Below, piece after piece: positions 62,298 to 64,000 of a stretch of DNA of 64,000 nt (positions within the stretch are counted from its first letter, which is position 1; each line of letters starts with the position of its first letter). The stretch is from JAHJDS01 sp964569795. Its GTDB lineage: Bacteria > Desulfobacterota > Desulfarculia > Desulfarculales > JAHJDS01. The position numbers and the translations under genes are program-made. The stretch covers positions 186,001 to 250,000 of the forward strand of contig CAZMVB010000001.1 of NCBI GenBank assembly GCA_964569795.1, read 5' to 3'. The notes beneath the pieces were generated by a model that searched no databases, was not told where the DNA came from, and worked only from the letters and a program-made list of their open reading frames with translations.

Positions 62298-63638
62298 TCA
62301 TGAGCACCCGGCGCCGGTGTCCGGGTAGAGGTAGAGATCGTCCCGGAAGTTGCGGAGGATCAGGTTGCCTCCGTCCCGGCCGGCCACCGCCTCGGGACAG
62401 AGGGCCACCTTGCCGCCCCCGCCCGGGGCGTCGATGACATAGGTCGGCACGGCGTAGCCGCTGATGTGGCCCCGCAGGCCCTGGATGATCTCGAGCCCCT
62501 TGGCCACCGCGGTCCGGAAGTGGGCCGAGCCGGAGATGGGGTCGCACTGGTACAGGTAGTAGGGTCGGACCCGCATCCGGAGCAACCCCCGCATCAACTC
62601 GGCCATGGTAGCCACGTCGTCGTTCACCCCGGCCAGGAGCACCGTCTGGCTGCCCAGGGGGATGCCGGCGTTGGCCAGACGGGCGCAGGCCGCCGCCGCC
62701 TCGGGGGTCAGTTCCAGGGGATGGGTGAAGTGGAGGCTCATGAACAGGGGGTGGTAGCGCTTGAGCATCCGGACCAGACCGGTGGTGATCCGCTGGGGCA
62801 GCACGGCCGGGACCTTGGTCCCCAGGCGGATGATCTCGACGTGCTTGATTTGGCGGAGACGGGCCAGGATCCACTCCAGGTTGCGGTTGCTCAGGGTGAG
62901 CGGATCGCCGCCCGAGACGACCACGTCACGGATCTGCGGCGTGGCCTCGATGTAGGCCAGGGCCGCCTCGAGGCGGCGCCGGCCGCTGTGCCCCCCGCCG
63001 TGCCCGCCCACCAGGCGCGAGCGGGTGCAGTAGCGGCAGTAGGTCGAACAGAACCGGGTGACCAGCAGCAGGACCCGGTCCGGATAGCGATGGACCAGCC
63101 CCGGGGCGACCTCGTCCGCCGACTCGCCCAGGGGGTCGTCGGCCTCGCCCGGGCCGACCACGGACTCGGCAGTAACCGGCACGACGCACCGCCGGATGGG
63201 GTGCCCCGGGTCGTCGGGGTCGATCAGACTGAGGTAGTAAGGCGTGACCGCCATGGGCAGCCTCCGCTCCCCCCCGGAAAAGGCCTGGGCCTCCTCCGGG
63301 GTCAGCCGAATCATCGGATCGAGTCGTCCCGGACCGGTCACCCGATGGCGGAGCTGCCACCGCCAGTCGTTCCAGTCGGCCCGGGTGCTGTCCGGGAAAA
63401 ACCGCTGGTAAAAGGCCTTGGCCCGCTGGTTGACGATGATGCCGTTGGTCTGCTTGACGGCTTCGAGTCTGGCCCTCGATCGGACGGGATCATCGTCCGT
63501 CTCCAGGGGAACGGCCAGGGTCAGCGCCCCTCGGGAGGGAGGTTTGTCTTCCTCGGTCGAGGATTCCCCTCTGTCCCCCAGGGGCGCGGCGCCGGCCGCC
63601 GCCTCGCTTCGGGCCGCCAAGCGGTCTTTCCGGGTCAT
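62298..63638 (-). CDS. kamA: Lysine 2,3-aminomutase (KamA)
   Basis: A 446-residue radical SAM/PLP enzyme. Iron-sulfur motif CSTYCRYC near residue 178, VVSGGDPLTLSN, IIRLGTKVPAVLPQRI, and both side-chain Asp positions that in lysine aminomutase bind the lysine amine: YLYQCDPISGSAHFR and VIDAPGGGGKV, the latter with the PLP Lys. It therefore probably makes beta-lysine from lysine. An N-terminal ~55-residue basic, low-complexity extension precedes the family core. The ATG at 63638 has GGAGGTGA upstream. Confidence 0.9.
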   Translation of the reverse strand: MTRKDRLAARSEAAAGAAPLGDRGESSTEEDKPPSRGALTLAVPLETDDDPVRSRARLEAVKQTNGIIVNQRAKAFYQRFFPDSTRADWNDWRWQLRHRVTGPGRLDPMIRLTPEEAQAFSGGERRLPMAVTPYYLSLIDPDDPGHPIRRCVVPVTAESVVGPGEADDPLGESADEVAPGLVHRYPDRVLLLVTRFCSTYCRYCTRSRLVGGHGGGHSGRRRLEAALAYIEATPQIRDVVVSGGDPLTLSNRNLEWILARLRQIKHVEIIRLGTKVPAVLPQRITTGLVRMLKRYHPLFMSLHFTHPLELTPEAAAACARLANAGIPLGSQTVLLAGVNDDVATMAELMRGLLRMRVRPYYLYQCDPISGSAHFRTAVAKGLEIIQGLRGHISGYAVPTYVIDAPGGGGKVALCPEAVAGRDGGNLILRNFRDDLYLYPDTGAGCS

Positions 63639-63691
63639 TTTCACCTCCAAACTCAAGTTGGGTTCATTCCTGCCCTCCGGGCGGCCGGTCC

Positions 63692-64000
63692 TCAATCCAG
63701 GAGCCGGTAGCCTTCCACCCGGATCAATCCCTCACCCCGGGCCGAACGCCTCCGCCGGCCCGTGACCATCACCTCGCGCCCGACCAGGTGGTCGATCCCT
63801 TTGGCCGAACCGGACGTCTCGACCCGGTACTCCTGTTCGTCAAAGGTGGACAGGACCACGCCAATCACCCGCCCGTCCCGATCCCACTCCACGGGGATGA
63901 TCAGGCCGCGGATCTCGATCCGCTCGCCACCGTCGGACTCGGTTCGGGTCACGTCCACCTCTCGGCCAGGGCGGTCAATGATTACCTGGCCCTCAGCGGC
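63692..64000 (-). CDS. Partial or small protein of unknown function, first gene of the KamA operon in view
   Basis: The frame is open to the right edge and reads through EGQVIIDRPGREVDVTRTES before the segment RIEIRGLIIPVEWDRDGRVIG and the C-terminus GLIRVEGYRLLD. The beta-rich pattern with GREVMVTGRRR suggests an OB-fold-like domain, which I cannot name. Either it begins inside the window (GTG at 63952, with GAGAGG 5 nt upstream) as an 87-residue protein, or it is the C-terminus of a longer gene. It ends 53 nt before kamA. Confidence 0.5.
   Translation of the reverse strand, partial: AAEGQVIIDRPGREVDVTRTESDGGERIEIRGLIIPVEWDRDGRVIGVVLSTFDEQEYRVETSGSAKGIDHLVGREVMVTGRRRRSARGEGLIRVEGYRLLD

Overview
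The window is very GC-rich, with dense, mostly operonic coding and GC-ending codons. It looks like chromosomal DNA of an anaerobic deltaproteobacterium in the broad sense (Desulfobacterota/Syntrophobacterota type). Support for this: two complete LivKHMGF-type ABC transporters, one interleaved with acyl-CoA/PaaK-type ligases; the DapL route to diaminopimelate; RpoH plus HslUV; an oxidative ornithine-fermentation thiolase (OrtAB); and KamA-type radical SAM enzymes. The lineage call is an inference from gene content; no rRNA is present.

Layout, left half. 348-1460 HD-GYP signalling protein. 1906-11575 an uptake-and-activation operon: livG, long-chain acyl-CoA synthetase, livH, livM, livK, livF, a WHy/LEA-like secreted protein, and a PaaK-type CoA ligase after a hairpin. 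11869-15977 rpoH, a TPR lipoprotein, a LolB-like lipoprotein and a Mut7-C RNase-like protein. 16098-17350 a cytochrome P460-like protein and a MazEF-type toxin-antitoxin pair with a clear promoter/operator. 17357-20536 (minus) MogA/MoaB, a SnoaL-like protein and an EF-G-like GTPase with an altered P-loop. 20808-23643 xerC-hslV-hslU. 23693-35462 a biosynthetic supercluster: argB-D-F-G-H, an FN3 lipoprotein, lysA-dapF-dapA-dapB-dapL, followed by folK, a small membrane protein, a transaldolase/FSA, pgsA, tRNA-Gly and tRNA-Cys.

Layout, right half. Just after the tRNAs sits a three-repeat orphan CRISPR with the 61-bp period of type I-E arrays and no cas genes in the window. 38340-52086 is a coherent amino-acid/peptide catabolic region: XRE-cupin regulator, OrtA-OrtB thiolase, SnoaL-like protein, M28 peptidase, D-aminoacylase-like amidohydrolase, two paralogous ATC-hydrolase-like proteins, flavodoxin, alanine dehydrogenase, and a second Liv transporter. 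A roughly 700-bp stretch with no convincing gene follows, then an MFS transporter.

The most unusual part is the minus-strand operon from the right edge to 53981: a small partial protein, a canonical-looking lysine 2,3-aminomutase, two D-Ala-D-Ala-ligase-like ATP-grasp enzymes, a GNAT acetyltransferase, a DUF4337 membrane protein, a second and divergent KamA protein, an ATP-grasp enzyme fused to a degenerate M20 peptidase domain, and a gamma-glutamyltransferase without a visible signal peptide. Two aminomutases, three amide ligases, an acetyltransferase and a gamma-glutamyl enzyme together suggest an uncharacterised pathway that makes, and perhaps remodels, a small beta-amino-acid peptide. This is the leading candidate for a new system here.
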